DNA of 23,610 bases from contig JBKHHW010000038.1 of NCBI GenBank assembly GCA_046538945.1, positions 1 through 23,610 of the forward strand, written 5' to 3'. Origin of the DNA: JAEZKC01 sp046538945 (GTDB taxonomy: Bacteria > Fibrobacterota > Chitinivibrionia > Chitinivibrionales > Chitinispirillaceae). Under the pieces are notes generated by a model that did no database searches, was not told the DNA's origin, and saw only the letters and a list, made by a program, of their open reading frames with translations. The position numbers were made by a program, and so were the translations under genes. Below are positions 9,357 through 16,558 of this stretch, one piece after another. How positions within the stretch are numbered: the first letter of the stretch is position 1; every line of letters starts with the position of its first letter.

Positions 9357-9660
9357 TAGCAAACGACACATCTGAATTCACAACAGCCCTGAACTGAAAA
9401 CGAATCATCGGAAGCAAACATCAAAACAGGTTCCTGTACCTGCGCGGTCGCAAATAAGGTGAACACTGCAAAATAAATGTTGAACAGCACAAAGATTCCA
9501 TAATTCGCGGAAAAAACGGCTGACCGGACACATTTTTCCAGCAAGCCACATGCCTAAAATATTCTGATTGGCGGATATTATCTTAACAGGGAAGCTTCAG
9601 AATGTGGCGCTTTATCAATATATAAGTTATCAAGAGACAATGCAATCGTTGAGGAGTTTA
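9357..9660. other. Divergent intergenic region with no recognised gene
   Basis: This stretch lies between the divergent activase and transglutaminase-like genes. It holds a small dyad (CAGGT-TCCTGT-ACCTG, about 9428-9443) and a weak -10-like TAAAAT upstream of the plus-strand gene. I see no RNA gene or strong terminator. The last 93 bp are open in frame with the downstream gene from a TTG at 9568, but that TTG lacks a ribosome binding site. Confidence 0.4.
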
Positions 9661-11385
9661 ATGTACAACAGCAGTGATAAAGGATCTGTTGAGAAGTACT
9701 CGTCGGCTGTCACCCTTTCAGACATGGAGGTGTTCATCTTTCCGGAACTGATGTACTCTCTCTTTCTTGCCAATATCATGTCATCCCGACTCTGGGAATG
9801 GAAAGAGGACCCCTGGTTCTCCAAGCTGGGCAAGATGAACAGCATGAAACGCATCCAGCGTCTCAAACAGTACATTATGGATCATTTCTCCTTCAATCTG
9901 GATCTGGACACCTGGGGTCTTACCACAAAAGAAAAGGAGCTCTCCAGATTTTCCGATCTCATAGATAAAAGAATCCTGGCCGAAAGCAACGCTCTTTTCG
10001 GTTACGAAGGTGATAAATACTACTTCGATATAGATATAAGAAGACATTTCGGTCTGGACAAGTACTCCTCAGATGTCATCCCTTACTGGAAAACCGAAAC
10101 GCTGGAGGCAATGGAGGCGTTCCGTTTCAGAGAAGGTTACCCCCATGGTGCAGGAGAATGTGTGTCACTGGCTGCACTGTACGCTTCGGCGGCATTTGCC
10201 ATCGCAGGTATACCTCTGGAGGACATATTCATGATGGCGACCCCTCTTCACTCTCAGAATTTTCTGGATATCGGCGATGGGGTGATCACCAACAACCGGC
10301 GTATTGTAACCAAGACCATGTGGTTCAACGGAACGGAGCTTTCGGCCAAGGCACGCAGAGCTCTGGAAAATGAGCGGGTCACTATCGTGACCCATAACAC
10401 GGGATATATCCATACTCTTTACAACGAAGCCACGATTCATCCAAACCACTACGGGCGGTTCCGTGAAAAGCTGAAAAGATTTCTAAGATGCGAGATCACC
10501 TATGAAATCCTGGCCAACTTTCTGAGGCAGAACAGCAGGCTCCAGCACTGTTTTCAACTGGCTCATCTGTGCTGCGGAAAGCCCCGCTACATCGAAGCGG
10601 AGAAAGTATACAGCTACGAACACTCGAGCAAATTCCGGGTGGGTGACAGAACCCAGTCCAATCTCCTCCACGAAATCGAAGAGGACGAATACTATACCGA
10701 ACCTCGCCCCAACAGAGTCATACTGAGTGAACTGGAAAATTTTCTGAGAAGCAATGAAGTGCGTTTCGACCGGCCGGGCACACTTGACAATCTAAAACAG
10801 CAGCTTCCGCAAAGCTGTTTCAATGTAGAGGCAGTCATACGGGATCTGATCTCATTCTGCCGGACCACTCCCCGCCTGCCAGACGAAAACGCAAAACTGT
10901 TCCAGACGTCCGATCCGATCAGTCTTGAAGGTGTTCGGAGTGCTGCGGAGGCATACTCAGTGTTAAAGGGATTAAGAGACAACGAGACGGTGGATCTGGC
11001 GTTCATGGCATACAGAGACCTCGCCAGTTCGCCGTGGAAGCCGTTTCTGAAAGCTGCAATGGAAAGAAACCCGGTTTGTCTGCAGGGGACAAGCGATCTG
11101 GATATCGAACAGTCCTATACTCTGCTTTCAGAAATGGACAGCCATTCCATCTATTCAGAATGCACCCGTCTGGCACAGCCAGACGAGGTCTGGAACTACA
11201 GCAGAGGCGACGGTCTGGAGAAGGCGATATGCCTTCTGAGCCTTTACAAAAACAGGTATGCCGATGAGAAAACGAGCCTTGAAACAGATCAGAAAAACGT
11301 GAAAATCACATGTGGCAAAAAGGAATTCGTCTTCCCCACGACCAAACGACTGGACTCTCCTTCAAAGCATGACTGGCAGTTTTAA
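9661..11385 (+). CDS. Uncharacterised protein with transglutaminase-like Cys/His/Asp pattern
   Basis: The family is not recognised. Residues 160-215 resemble the core of a transglutaminase-like (papain-fold) domain: GAGECVSLAALYAS with Cys167, then GIPLEDIFMMATPLHSQNF with His197, and LDIGDGVITNNRR with Asp203, Asp206 or Asn212 as the possible third residue. The remaining sequence is mixed helical with many charged and aromatic residues and no signal peptide or membrane segment, so a cytosolic protein is likely. Two further parts are visible: about 280-400, rich in His, Arg and Tyr, and a helical C-terminus after 430. I chose the ATG at 9661 (574 aa) because GAGGAG sits 4 nt before it; the frame is open back to a TTG at 9568 (605 aa). 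It is monocistronic, with a weak terminator downstream. Enzymatic activity is an inference from the motif only. Confidence 0.75.
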   Translation: MYNSSDKGSVEKYSSAVTLSDMEVFIFPELMYSLFLANIMSSRLWEWKEDPWFSKLGKMNSMKRIQRLKQYIMDHFSFNLDLDTWGLTTKEKELSRFSDLIDKRILAESNALFGYEGDKYYFDIDIRRHFGLDKYSSDVIPYWKTETLEAMEAFRFREGYPHGAGECVSLAALYASAAFAIAGIPLEDIFMMATPLHSQNFLDIGDGVITNNRRIVTKTMWFNGTELSAKARRALENERVTIVTHNTGYIHTLYNEATIHPNHYGRFREKLKRFLRCEITYEILANFLRQNSRLQHCFQLAHLCCGKPRYIEAEKVYSYEHSSKFRVGDRTQSNLLHEIEEDEYYTEPRPNRVILSELENFLRSNEVRFDRPGTLDNLKQQLPQSCFNVEAVIRDLISFCRTTPRLPDENAKLFQTSDPISLEGVRSAAEAYSVLKGLRDNETVDLAFMAYRDLASSPWKPFLKAAMERNPVCLQGTSDLDIEQSYTLLSEMDSHSIYSECTRLAQPDEVWNYSRGDGLEKAICLLSLYKNRYADEKTSLETDQKNVKITCGKKEFVFPTTKRLDSPSKHDWQF

Positions 11386-11429
11386 AGGTCTCAACCGCTG
11401 TTTTTAACCGTAAATTCCACCGAAAAAGC

Positions 11430-11449
11430 GGTTTCGAACCATTTTTTTT
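11430..11449 (+). terminator. Weak intrinsic terminator after the transglutaminase-like gene
   Basis: A short hairpin GGTT-TCG-AACC (11430-11440) is followed by A and eight T. A longer alternative stem, AACCGCT (11393-11399) with AGCGGTT (11427-11433), overlaps it. Both lie within 65 bp of the stop codon. Confidence 0.5.
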
Positions 11450-11459
11450 GCATTTTGTA

Positions 11460-11488
11460 TTGTACAAACCACAAAAAAATATTATACT
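11460..11488 (+). promoter_or_regulatory. Sigma70-type promoter of the HU gene
   Basis: TTGTAC (11460-11465) and TATACT (11483-11488) are separated by exactly 17 bp with an A-tract before the -10. The predicted leader is about 45 nt and contains AAGGAG 5 nt before the start codon. Confidence 0.7.
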
Positions 11489-11500
11489 AACGCTAGTATA
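11483..11500. promoter_or_regulatory. Operator-like palindrome covering the HU -10 box
   Basis: TATACTA (11483-11489) and TAGTATA (11494-11500) are perfect inverted arms around ACGC. The left arm contains the whole -10 box, so a bound protein would block RNA polymerase. The regulator is unknown; it could be HU itself or another dimeric repressor. Confidence 0.45.
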
Positions 11501-11538
11501 GTCATTCCTTTTCTCATTGCATCAAAAAAGGAGTTTTC

Positions 11539-11955
11539 ATGGCAGGAAAGAGCCTGACCCAATCTCAAGTGATCCAGAAGCTTTCTGAAAAGGAACAGCT
11601 TCCCAAAAAGCAGGTCAAGTCATTTCTGGACAACCTTTCTGAATTGGCTTATCAGGAAGCCAAAAACGGATTCGTCGTCCCCGGTCTGGGAAAACTGGTA
11701 CTTGTGAAACGCAAGGCCAGAAAAGGCAGAAATCCCGCCACAGGCGAAACAATCAAAATTCCTGCTAAGAAAGCAATCAAATTCAAAATCGCCAAAGCCG
11801 CAAAAGATGCCATTCTGGGCGGTACTGCCGCTAAGAAAACTGCTGTCAAAAAAACTGCTACTAAAAAAACCGTTGCCAAGAAAACAGCAGCGAAAAAGAC
11901 CACTGCCAAGAAAACAGCTAAAAAAGCTGTGAAGAAGGCTGCCAAGAAGAAGTAA
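11539..11955 (+). CDS. HU-family DNA-binding protein with lysine/alanine-rich C-terminal tail
   Basis: This is a nucleoid-associated protein that binds and bends DNA as a dimer. Residues 1-94 are a full HU/IHF fold: N-terminal helices with SQVIQKLSEKEQLPKKQV, then the beta-saddle with VPGLGKLVLVKRKARKGRNPATGETIKIPAKKAIKF written here in part as GLGKLVLV and the canonical arm tip GRNPATGE. Residues 97-138 form an added tail of repeating (A/T/V)KKTA units, like histone H1 or actinobacterial HupB. The tail is strongly basic and probably disordered, and would add non-specific DNA compaction. The gene stands alone with a promoter, an operator-like dyad and a strong terminator. The start is fixed by AAGGAG 5 nt upstream. 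The HU core assignment is secure; the role of the tail is inferred. Confidence 0.95.
   Translation: MAGKSLTQSQVIQKLSEKEQLPKKQVKSFLDNLSELAYQEAKNGFVVPGLGKLVLVKRKARKGRNPATGETIKIPAKKAIKFKIAKAAKDAILGGTAAKKTAVKKTATKKTVAKKTAAKKTTAKKTAKKAVKKAAKKK
11827..11952 (+). repeat. Low-complexity Lys/Ala/Thr tail-coding repeat of HU
   Basis: Codons 97-138 of the HU gene repeat AAG/AAA-rich units encoding AAKKTAVKK-like motifs at about 4-5 residue spacing. Synonymous variation among units argues against a recent pure expansion, but the number of units could vary between strains. Confidence 0.7.
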
Positions 11956-11980
11956 ATCTGTTCTGAAACGAATGTATCCA

Positions 11981-12012
11981 AACGGGATTCACTTGTGAAT
12001 CCCGTTTTTTTT
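11981..12012 (+). terminator. Strong intrinsic terminator of the HU gene
   Basis: AACGGGATTCAC (11981-11992) and its perfect complement (11995-12006) form a 12-bp stem with a 2-nt loop (effectively slightly shorter in RNA), followed by a run of T to 12012. The hairpin overlaps the last codons and stop (11989) of the convergent pseudouridine synthase gene. In the minus direction no U-tract follows, so it acts for HU. Confidence 0.9.
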
Positions 12013-12963
12013 ACTCCGAAACCTTCTTGGTTCTCTGCACTTTTCCGCAAACACCTTCATATCTCCGGGTAAATCAGCACGGATAACGGTTCTCGTTCCC
12101 GTGTGAGGATGTAGAAACGAAAGTGACTCGCAGTGCAGAGCTTGACGGGAAATGTCCGGGCTTTCGCAGCAGTAACCCCTGTTGCCATTGGCAAGATATT
12201 CCTCTGCACTCATTCCATACAGTCTGTCACCTGCAATAGGAAAGCCGATGGATGAAAGGTGCACCCGCAGCTGATGAGTACGTCCGGTAACGGGAACCAG
12301 CTCCAGAAAAGAATGCTCATCACCGCAGGGCTCAGCATGTTCAATACGGGTGATTGCAGGCTTCCCGCTCTTGTGCACCCTGTGTCTGTACTGAATTCCG
12401 GAGCTGCAGTCTTTGGCGATGGGACAATCTATGACATACGGTGTTTCGATATCGAAGCTGCCCCGTACAACAGCCTTGTAACGTTTCTCAACCAGTCCTT
12501 CCAAAAACAGTTTTCCGAAAACTGAACTCTGGGTCGAGTCCTTGGCCACAATAACGGTACCGGAAGTTTCTCTGTCAAGCCGATGAACGATATGAGATTC
12601 GGGAAAGGGCGGGTCATGGACAAAACGAAGATGATAAATGAGATTGTTGCGGAAACACTTTCCGGCCCTGTGCACGAGAAGATTTCCGGGTTTGCAGATA
12701 CCGAGAATCCACTCATCCTCATATACTATTCTGTAGGACAGATCAGCTTCCGGTTCCCTGAATTCGCCTGCATCATATGACACAGTATCCCCCCGCCTGA
12801 CACAGTCACCGGGACCGCAGAGCCGGCCGTTTATAAAAATTTTATTCTGATTGATTTTTTCCTGCCACTCCTCAAGACTGTAGTAGGTGAATCTCCTGGC
12901 AAGATAAACCGCTGCAGATGTGCCTGCGGGAGTGTTACAGGGGACAGTTGAGGAAAATATCAT
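11989..12963 (-). CDS. RluA-family pseudouridine synthase (23S rRNA or tRNA)
   Basis: The enzyme isomerises uridine to pseudouridine in RNA. Residues about 28-65 look like an S4 RNA-binding domain (EEWQEKINQNKIFINGRL). The catalytic domain carries the RluA signature HRLDRETSG with catalytic Asp130, then KRYKAVVRG, and LVPVTGRTHQLRVHLSSIG followed by GDRLYG. At 324 aa it is normal for RluD/RluC-like enzymes. The target nucleotide cannot be read from the sequence, so no symbol is given. The start ATG (12963) overlaps the TGA of the upstream regulator gene as ATGA, so the two are translationally coupled. Its last codons (encoding KKNGIHK) and stop are made from the HU terminator hairpin. Confidence 0.92.
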   Translation of the reverse strand: MIFSSTVPCNTPAGTSAAVYLARRFTYYSLEEWQEKINQNKIFINGRLCGPGDCVRRGDTVSYDAGEFREPEADLSYRIVYEDEWILGICKPGNLLVHRAGKCFRNNLIYHLRFVHDPPFPESHIVHRLDRETSGTVIVAKDSTQSSVFGKLFLEGLVEKRYKAVVRGSFDIETPYVIDCPIAKDCSSGIQYRHRVHKSGKPAITRIEHAEPCGDEHSFLELVPVTGRTHQLRVHLSSIGFPIAGDRLYGMSAEEYLANGNRGYCCESPDISRQALHCESLSFLHPHTGTRTVIRADLPGDMKVFAEKCREPRRFRSKKNGIHK

Positions 12964-13886
12964 AATTCATTGATATAGAGAGGTTTCGACCCGGTACAAG
13001 TGTGATTGAGATAATTGATGATGATTACCTCGGTAAGCTTGTTAGGGTCTATATTTATTATCAGTCTGTCGATATAGCGCCGGGCGATAAACAACCCCCG
13101 ACCGTGAGAATCAAACAGACCCAATGGATACCCCCGTTCATCCTGAGCTATCTGACGGTGAAGCCAGTAGAGGACATCCTGCTTTTTAAGCCGCCCCCCT
13201 CTGTCCACAACTGACACTGCATACTTTTCAGTATCAGCCGCAACGGAAACCTCCACCGCTGTTTCATCAGAAAGTTCGAAATTGTGATCCCATTCCTCTT
13301 TGTTTTCTGCAGATTCATTCATTACTCCGTAAAAAATGGCATTTGTCAGAAGTTCGACAATAACCAGTTCCAGACGTTTCACACGTTGGGAATCGTTGAG
13401 AAAGGAAACAATCTTCTGAGCATCCTGTTCCAGATGATTTGAACGGAATATGTTCATACGATGAACAGGAGTATTCCGGGTGAAATGACGTTCAAGACCG
13501 AAAATCGTACCCCCGAGAAGATTGTGGAGTACTGTTGAAAGCTCAGAAAAATTGAACGGTGTTGTTTTCACGAAAATGTTGCCTATATCATGATGCTGCG
13601 CCAGATCCAGGTAGTCTTCGACATTATATGCGGTGATGAGCACTCTTTTGATATCAGGGTACCTTTCTTTCACCTCCCTTAAAAGGTCAAAACCCTTCAT
13701 CCCGGGCATATTGATATCCGAAAGGACGAGATCGAAACTGTTCTTTTCAAGGATTTCCAAAGCTTCCTGCCCACAGCAGGCACACTGAATCCTGTACCCC
13801 TCATCTTCGGTTAAATAATCCGAGATAAGCTCCCTCACCTCCGGTTCGTCGTCTACAAGCAGAATGCTATATCTGTTCTGTTCCAT
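12960..13886 (-). CDS. Response regulator fused to an RsbW-like (HATPase) domain
   Basis: Residues 7-125 are a receiver domain: acidic pair Asp12/Asp13, phospho-acceptor Asp57 in VLSDINMPG, Thr85 and Lys107. Residues about 140-295 are a GHKL ATPase like that of anti-sigma kinases: N-box VELLTNAIFYG (Glu178, Asn182), G1 box VVDRGGRL (Asp228) and G2 box DSHGRGLFIARRYID. There is no His-phosphotransfer helix, so it is not an ordinary hybrid histidine kinase. The likely role is a Ser/Thr kinase or anti-sigma-type switch controlled by phosphorylation of the receiver; a STAS protein at 16211 is a candidate partner. The ATG at 13886 (308 aa) has AAGGTG upstream; the frame is open to a TTG at 13943 with a leader that does not align to the domain. 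It is coupled to the pseudouridine synthase downstream. Confidence 0.85.
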   Translation of the reverse strand: MEQNRYSILLVDDEPEVRELISDYLTEDEGYRIQCACCGQEALEILEKNSFDLVLSDINMPGMKGFDLLREVKERYPDIKRVLITAYNVEDYLDLAQHHDIGNIFVKTTPFNFSELSTVLHNLLGGTIFGLERHFTRNTPVHRMNIFRSNHLEQDAQKIVSFLNDSQRVKRLELVIVELLTNAIFYGVMNESAENKEEWDHNFELSDETAVEVSVAADTEKYAVSVVDRGGRLKKQDVLYWLHRQIAQDERGYPLGLFDSHGRGLFIARRYIDRLIINIDPNKLTEVIIINYLNHTCTGSKPLYINEL

Positions 13887-14023
13887 ACGGAAAACACCTT
13901 GCCCACTGAAACTTAGAAAAAAAAACGGCAGATGAAACATCAATGAAGTATTTTGTATCGTTGTCTATCCCAATGCATAAATTCCTGTTTAGAAACATCA
14001 CAGAACTGTTCCGGAAAAGGGCT

Positions 14024-16132
14024 ATGAAAAACAAAAAGCTTTTTCCCGGTTTCCACTACTGGCTGAGTCTGCCCGGAGTACTCGCCTTTTCAGGACTGTG
14101 CTGCGGAATAAGCATATCCAAACACCTTCTAACAGATGAAATGCTGGAATCACTGGCATCATTTTACACCATTTCTCTTTTCTTGACAACTTTTTTGTGC
14201 TTCTGCACAGGTATTTTGTGCCGCAAACCTATACTCAGGTTCCTCTTTTTCACTATTGCAGGCTCCGCACTCTTTACCGGATCGGAACTGAACTACTCAT
14301 CCTTCTGCAGGGAGATCAGAGCGGCATCTTTCCCAGACCGGGAAATTGTGCTGTTTGGAGAAATAAGCAGCCCGATAGCTCAGAAAAAAACATACAATCA
14401 ATTCAGTTTCAAAATCATGATGGCGCACGACCCGGAAGCGGATATGCTGCTCAAAGGCAAAGTCCTTACGTGCACAAGTAAAAAACCTGTTCCCCCCTGC
14501 GGCAAATTCAGAATTAAAGGATTATTCAAACTGCCCAATTCCCCTGTAGGGCCGTTCGGCTTCAACGAACGCGAGTACTTAAGGACCCGCAACATCTGGG
14601 GAAAGCTGATTGTCCTGCAGATCTATCCTGCCATAAATTCAAAAAAGTTTTCATCTGCCTTATTGGGACACAAACTCCGAAGCAGTGTTCACAGTACAAT
14701 AAACAAAATCGACAACAGAGACGTGAAAAGCATTTTCCATGCTGCGTTTCTGGGCGAAAGAGAACATCTATCCGGATCACTCAAAGACAGTTTCCGCAAA
14801 GCCGGCATATTTCACCTTCTGGCCATTTCCGGTTTCCATGCCGGGCTACTCTTCACCGCCTTTTTCGCCTGCTTTAAACTCCTGAAACTGCCTTCAAACA
14901 CCTGCATGCTTCTGGCGCTGGCAGTCCTATGGGCATATCTTTTCTTCATAGGCTTCATCCCCTCCCTCTTCAGAGCCACCGTAATGGCGTCATTCATCTG
15001 CATGTCACTTCTGATTGGGAAAAAGAACCACATCCTTCACTCGTTGAGTTTAGCAGGCGCCTTCTGGCTATTGATGTTCCCACACAGCCTGTTCGAACCC
15101 GGTTTTCAACTCTCTTTTGCCGCAACAGCGGGAATCATTCTGCTCCATCCGGTTCTCGATGAACTCACCCCCAGACCTCAAAACGAAACTGCCGCATTCC
15201 TGCTGCAGGCTCTCTTCTCCTCCATCTGGGTTTCCACTGCAGGATTTCTCTTCACTGCACCTGTTCTCCTTTACCACTTCGGAACCGTTTCTCTTTTCGG
15301 CATTCTGTTCAACACTGTAGCGATTCTCCTTATGACTGTAGCCATGTGGCTGTTCTTCATCGCTCTCGCCTGTGATCTTCTGCTTCCGTTCATAGCAGAC
15401 ATTCTTATCAATATAGCCGAACTATCACTGTCCGCCCTCATTTATTCAAGCCACCTGAGTGAATCCGTTCCCTTCAGCGAACTAGCCCTGAAAGCACCGA
15501 CCGCGATCCATATCATTACTGCAGCCCTATTCACATTGGGACTCTGCGCCGTAGCGAAAGAACGCCGCATCTTCTATATATCACATACAGGTGGTGCCAT
15601 GATTCTCGTTTTCATTCTTCTTCACCTACAAATGAGTAAACCCCAAAGTGTTGAACTGCTGCAGCTTTACCAGAAAAAAACAGTTCTCAATGCCATTCTG
15701 CTTCCCGACAGAAGTGTCTGGGTCGTAGGCGGCGGAACACAAAAAGAAGTCAACCGGATCTGTGATCAGGGAATTAAACCCTGGCTTCACCACAAAAGAT
15801 CGAAAGACGAAATTCTCCTCATAATCAACACGGATACAGGAAATGCCGGCTACAGTTCACCGGCACTTCACCACTCAGAGCTTCCCACACCCAAAAGTAC
15901 TCTGAACAGTTCATGCCGCCAACATTTCACCCCTCCCTTCATACTGGCAACTCCTGATGACTGCAGCCTGTCTGTTCTAAACAGGGCAAAAGACTGCTTC
16001 TCACTGTTTCTCAATGTGAACGGCATCACTAAAAAACTACCGATGAAACCGCGAAAATCAGTTTCAGAATCTAATGAGACTGCAGCATATGCGATAACGA
16101 AAATGGAAGCGAAGAAAACAAAACAAGACTAA
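14024..16132 (+). CDS. comEC: ComEC/Rec2-family DNA uptake channel with degenerate C-terminal metallo-beta-lactamase-like domain
   Basis: ComEC forms the inner-membrane channel that carries single-stranded DNA into the cytosol during natural transformation. The N-terminus has membrane segments followed by an OB-like region (about 100-220) ending with GPFGFNEREYLRTRNIWGKL. The Competence domain follows with the signature HLLAISGFHAG (264-274) and many membrane helices to about residue 550. The last 150 residues match the start of the usual metallo-beta-lactamase domain (ILLPDRSVWVVGGG, GIKPWLHHKRSKDEILLIIN), but the HxHxDH metal motif is replaced by NTDTGNAG (602-609), so nuclease activity is unlikely. 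I prefer the ATG at 14024 (GGAAAAGG upstream, positive N-terminus then helix); the frame is open from an ATG at 13943. It is divergent from the REC-ATPase gene. DNA uptake itself is inferred. Confidence 0.85.
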   Translation: MKNKKLFPGFHYWLSLPGVLAFSGLCCGISISKHLLTDEMLESLASFYTISLFLTTFLCFCTGILCRKPILRFLFFTIAGSALFTGSELNYSSFCREIRAASFPDREIVLFGEISSPIAQKKTYNQFSFKIMMAHDPEADMLLKGKVLTCTSKKPVPPCGKFRIKGLFKLPNSPVGPFGFNEREYLRTRNIWGKLIVLQIYPAINSKKFSSALLGHKLRSSVHSTINKIDNRDVKSIFHAAFLGEREHLSGSLKDSFRKAGIFHLLAISGFHAGLLFTAFFACFKLLKLPSNTCMLLALAVLWAYLFFIGFIPSLFRATVMASFICMSLLIGKKNHILHSLSLAGAFWLLMFPHSLFEPGFQLSFAATAGIILLHPVLDELTPRPQNETAAFLLQALFSSIWVSTAGFLFTAPVLLYHFGTVSLFGILFNTVAILLMTVAMWLFFIALACDLLLPFIADILINIAELSLSALIYSSHLSESVPFSELALKAPTAIHIITAALFTLGLCAVAKERRIFYISHTGGAMILVFILLHLQMSKPQSVELLQLYQKKTVLNAILLPDRSVWVVGGGTQKEVNRICDQGIKPWLHHKRSKDEILLIINTDTGNAGYSSPALHHSELPTPKSTLNSSCRQHFTPPFILATPDDCSLSVLNRAKDCFSLFLNVNGITKKLPMKPRKSVSESNETAAYAITKMEAKKTKQD

Positions 16133-16181
16133 TGTTCAAAATCATTTCTGCCCTTTATATATTTAAACAGATTAGAGTACT

Positions 16182-16187
16182 TATAAT
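16182..16187 (+). promoter_or_regulatory. Candidate -10 box upstream of the STAS gene
   Basis: A perfect TATAAT lies 24 bp before the STAS start in an AT-rich gap after comEC. No good -35 is visible at 16-18 bp, so the gene may instead be read through from comEC. Confidence 0.3.
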
Positions 16188-16210
16188 ACCTGAAAAAAGC
16201 GATCGAAATA

Positions 16211-16555
16211 ATGAAAACATCAACAGATAAACTGCTCAACTGGCATATCATCAAACTTGAGGGCAAATTCGTCGTCAAACAACTGATGCAGATAAGAAAC
16301 ATACTCACAAGCATTGAGGAAATTGAAAAATCCCCCAGAATAGCTTTTGATCTCTCAAAAACAAGCTATCTGGATTCCAGCGCTATCACGGCCATGCTGA
16401 ATCTGCGCAAACGGCTGCTTCCCAAAAATGGCAAGTTCGTTGTTTTCGGCCCAAATGAAGACGTCCTGGATATTCTATCCATTGTAGGTTTTGATAAACT
16501 GATACCCATCTATTCCTCATATGAATCCTTCAAAAAAGCGACACTCGGGGCATAG
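16211..16555 (+). CDS. STAS-domain protein, anti-sigma factor antagonist type
   Basis: The whole 114-aa protein is one STAS domain like SpoIIAA/RsbV. The pattern FDLSKTSYLDSSAITAMLNL (residues 46-65) matches the conserved phosphorylation site, with Ser56 or Ser57 in the DSS position. In partner switching the unphosphorylated protein binds an RsbW-like kinase and frees its target; phosphorylation reverses this. The nearest GHKL kinase is the REC-ATPase at 12960-13886, on the other side of comEC. It is the first gene of a tight group with the hydrolase and DJ-1 genes (3-bp gaps). The ATG has no clear Shine-Dalgarno. Confidence 0.9.
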   Translation: MKTSTDKLLNWHIIKLEGKFVVKQLMQIRNILTSIEEIEKSPRIAFDLSKTSYLDSSAITAMLNLRKRLLPKNGKFVVFGPNEDVLDILSIVGFDKLIPIYSSYESFKKATLGA

Positions 16556-16558
16556 GAA

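Noticed and set aside
9568..9660. Longer start (TTG at 9568) of the transglutaminase-like gene
   Set aside because: No ribosome binding site precedes it, whereas GAGGAG lies just before the ATG at 9661; homologue alignment could overturn this.
11430..11440. The 10-mer GGTTTCGAAC also occurs at about 22831
   Set aside because: Two copies of a 10-mer in 23 kb in different contexts (a terminator hairpin and a 5' leader) are not enough to call a shared site.
11652..12050. Minus-strand open frame with long hydrophobic Ala/Val/Phe runs, like a membrane protein
   Set aside because: The hydrophobic pattern is the complement of the AAG/AAA/GCC repeats in the HU tail.
13886..13943. Extended N-terminus of the REC-ATPase protein from a TTG at 13943
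   Set aside because: The extra residues precede the receiver fold, have no ribosome binding site and would overlap the divergent comEC 5' region.
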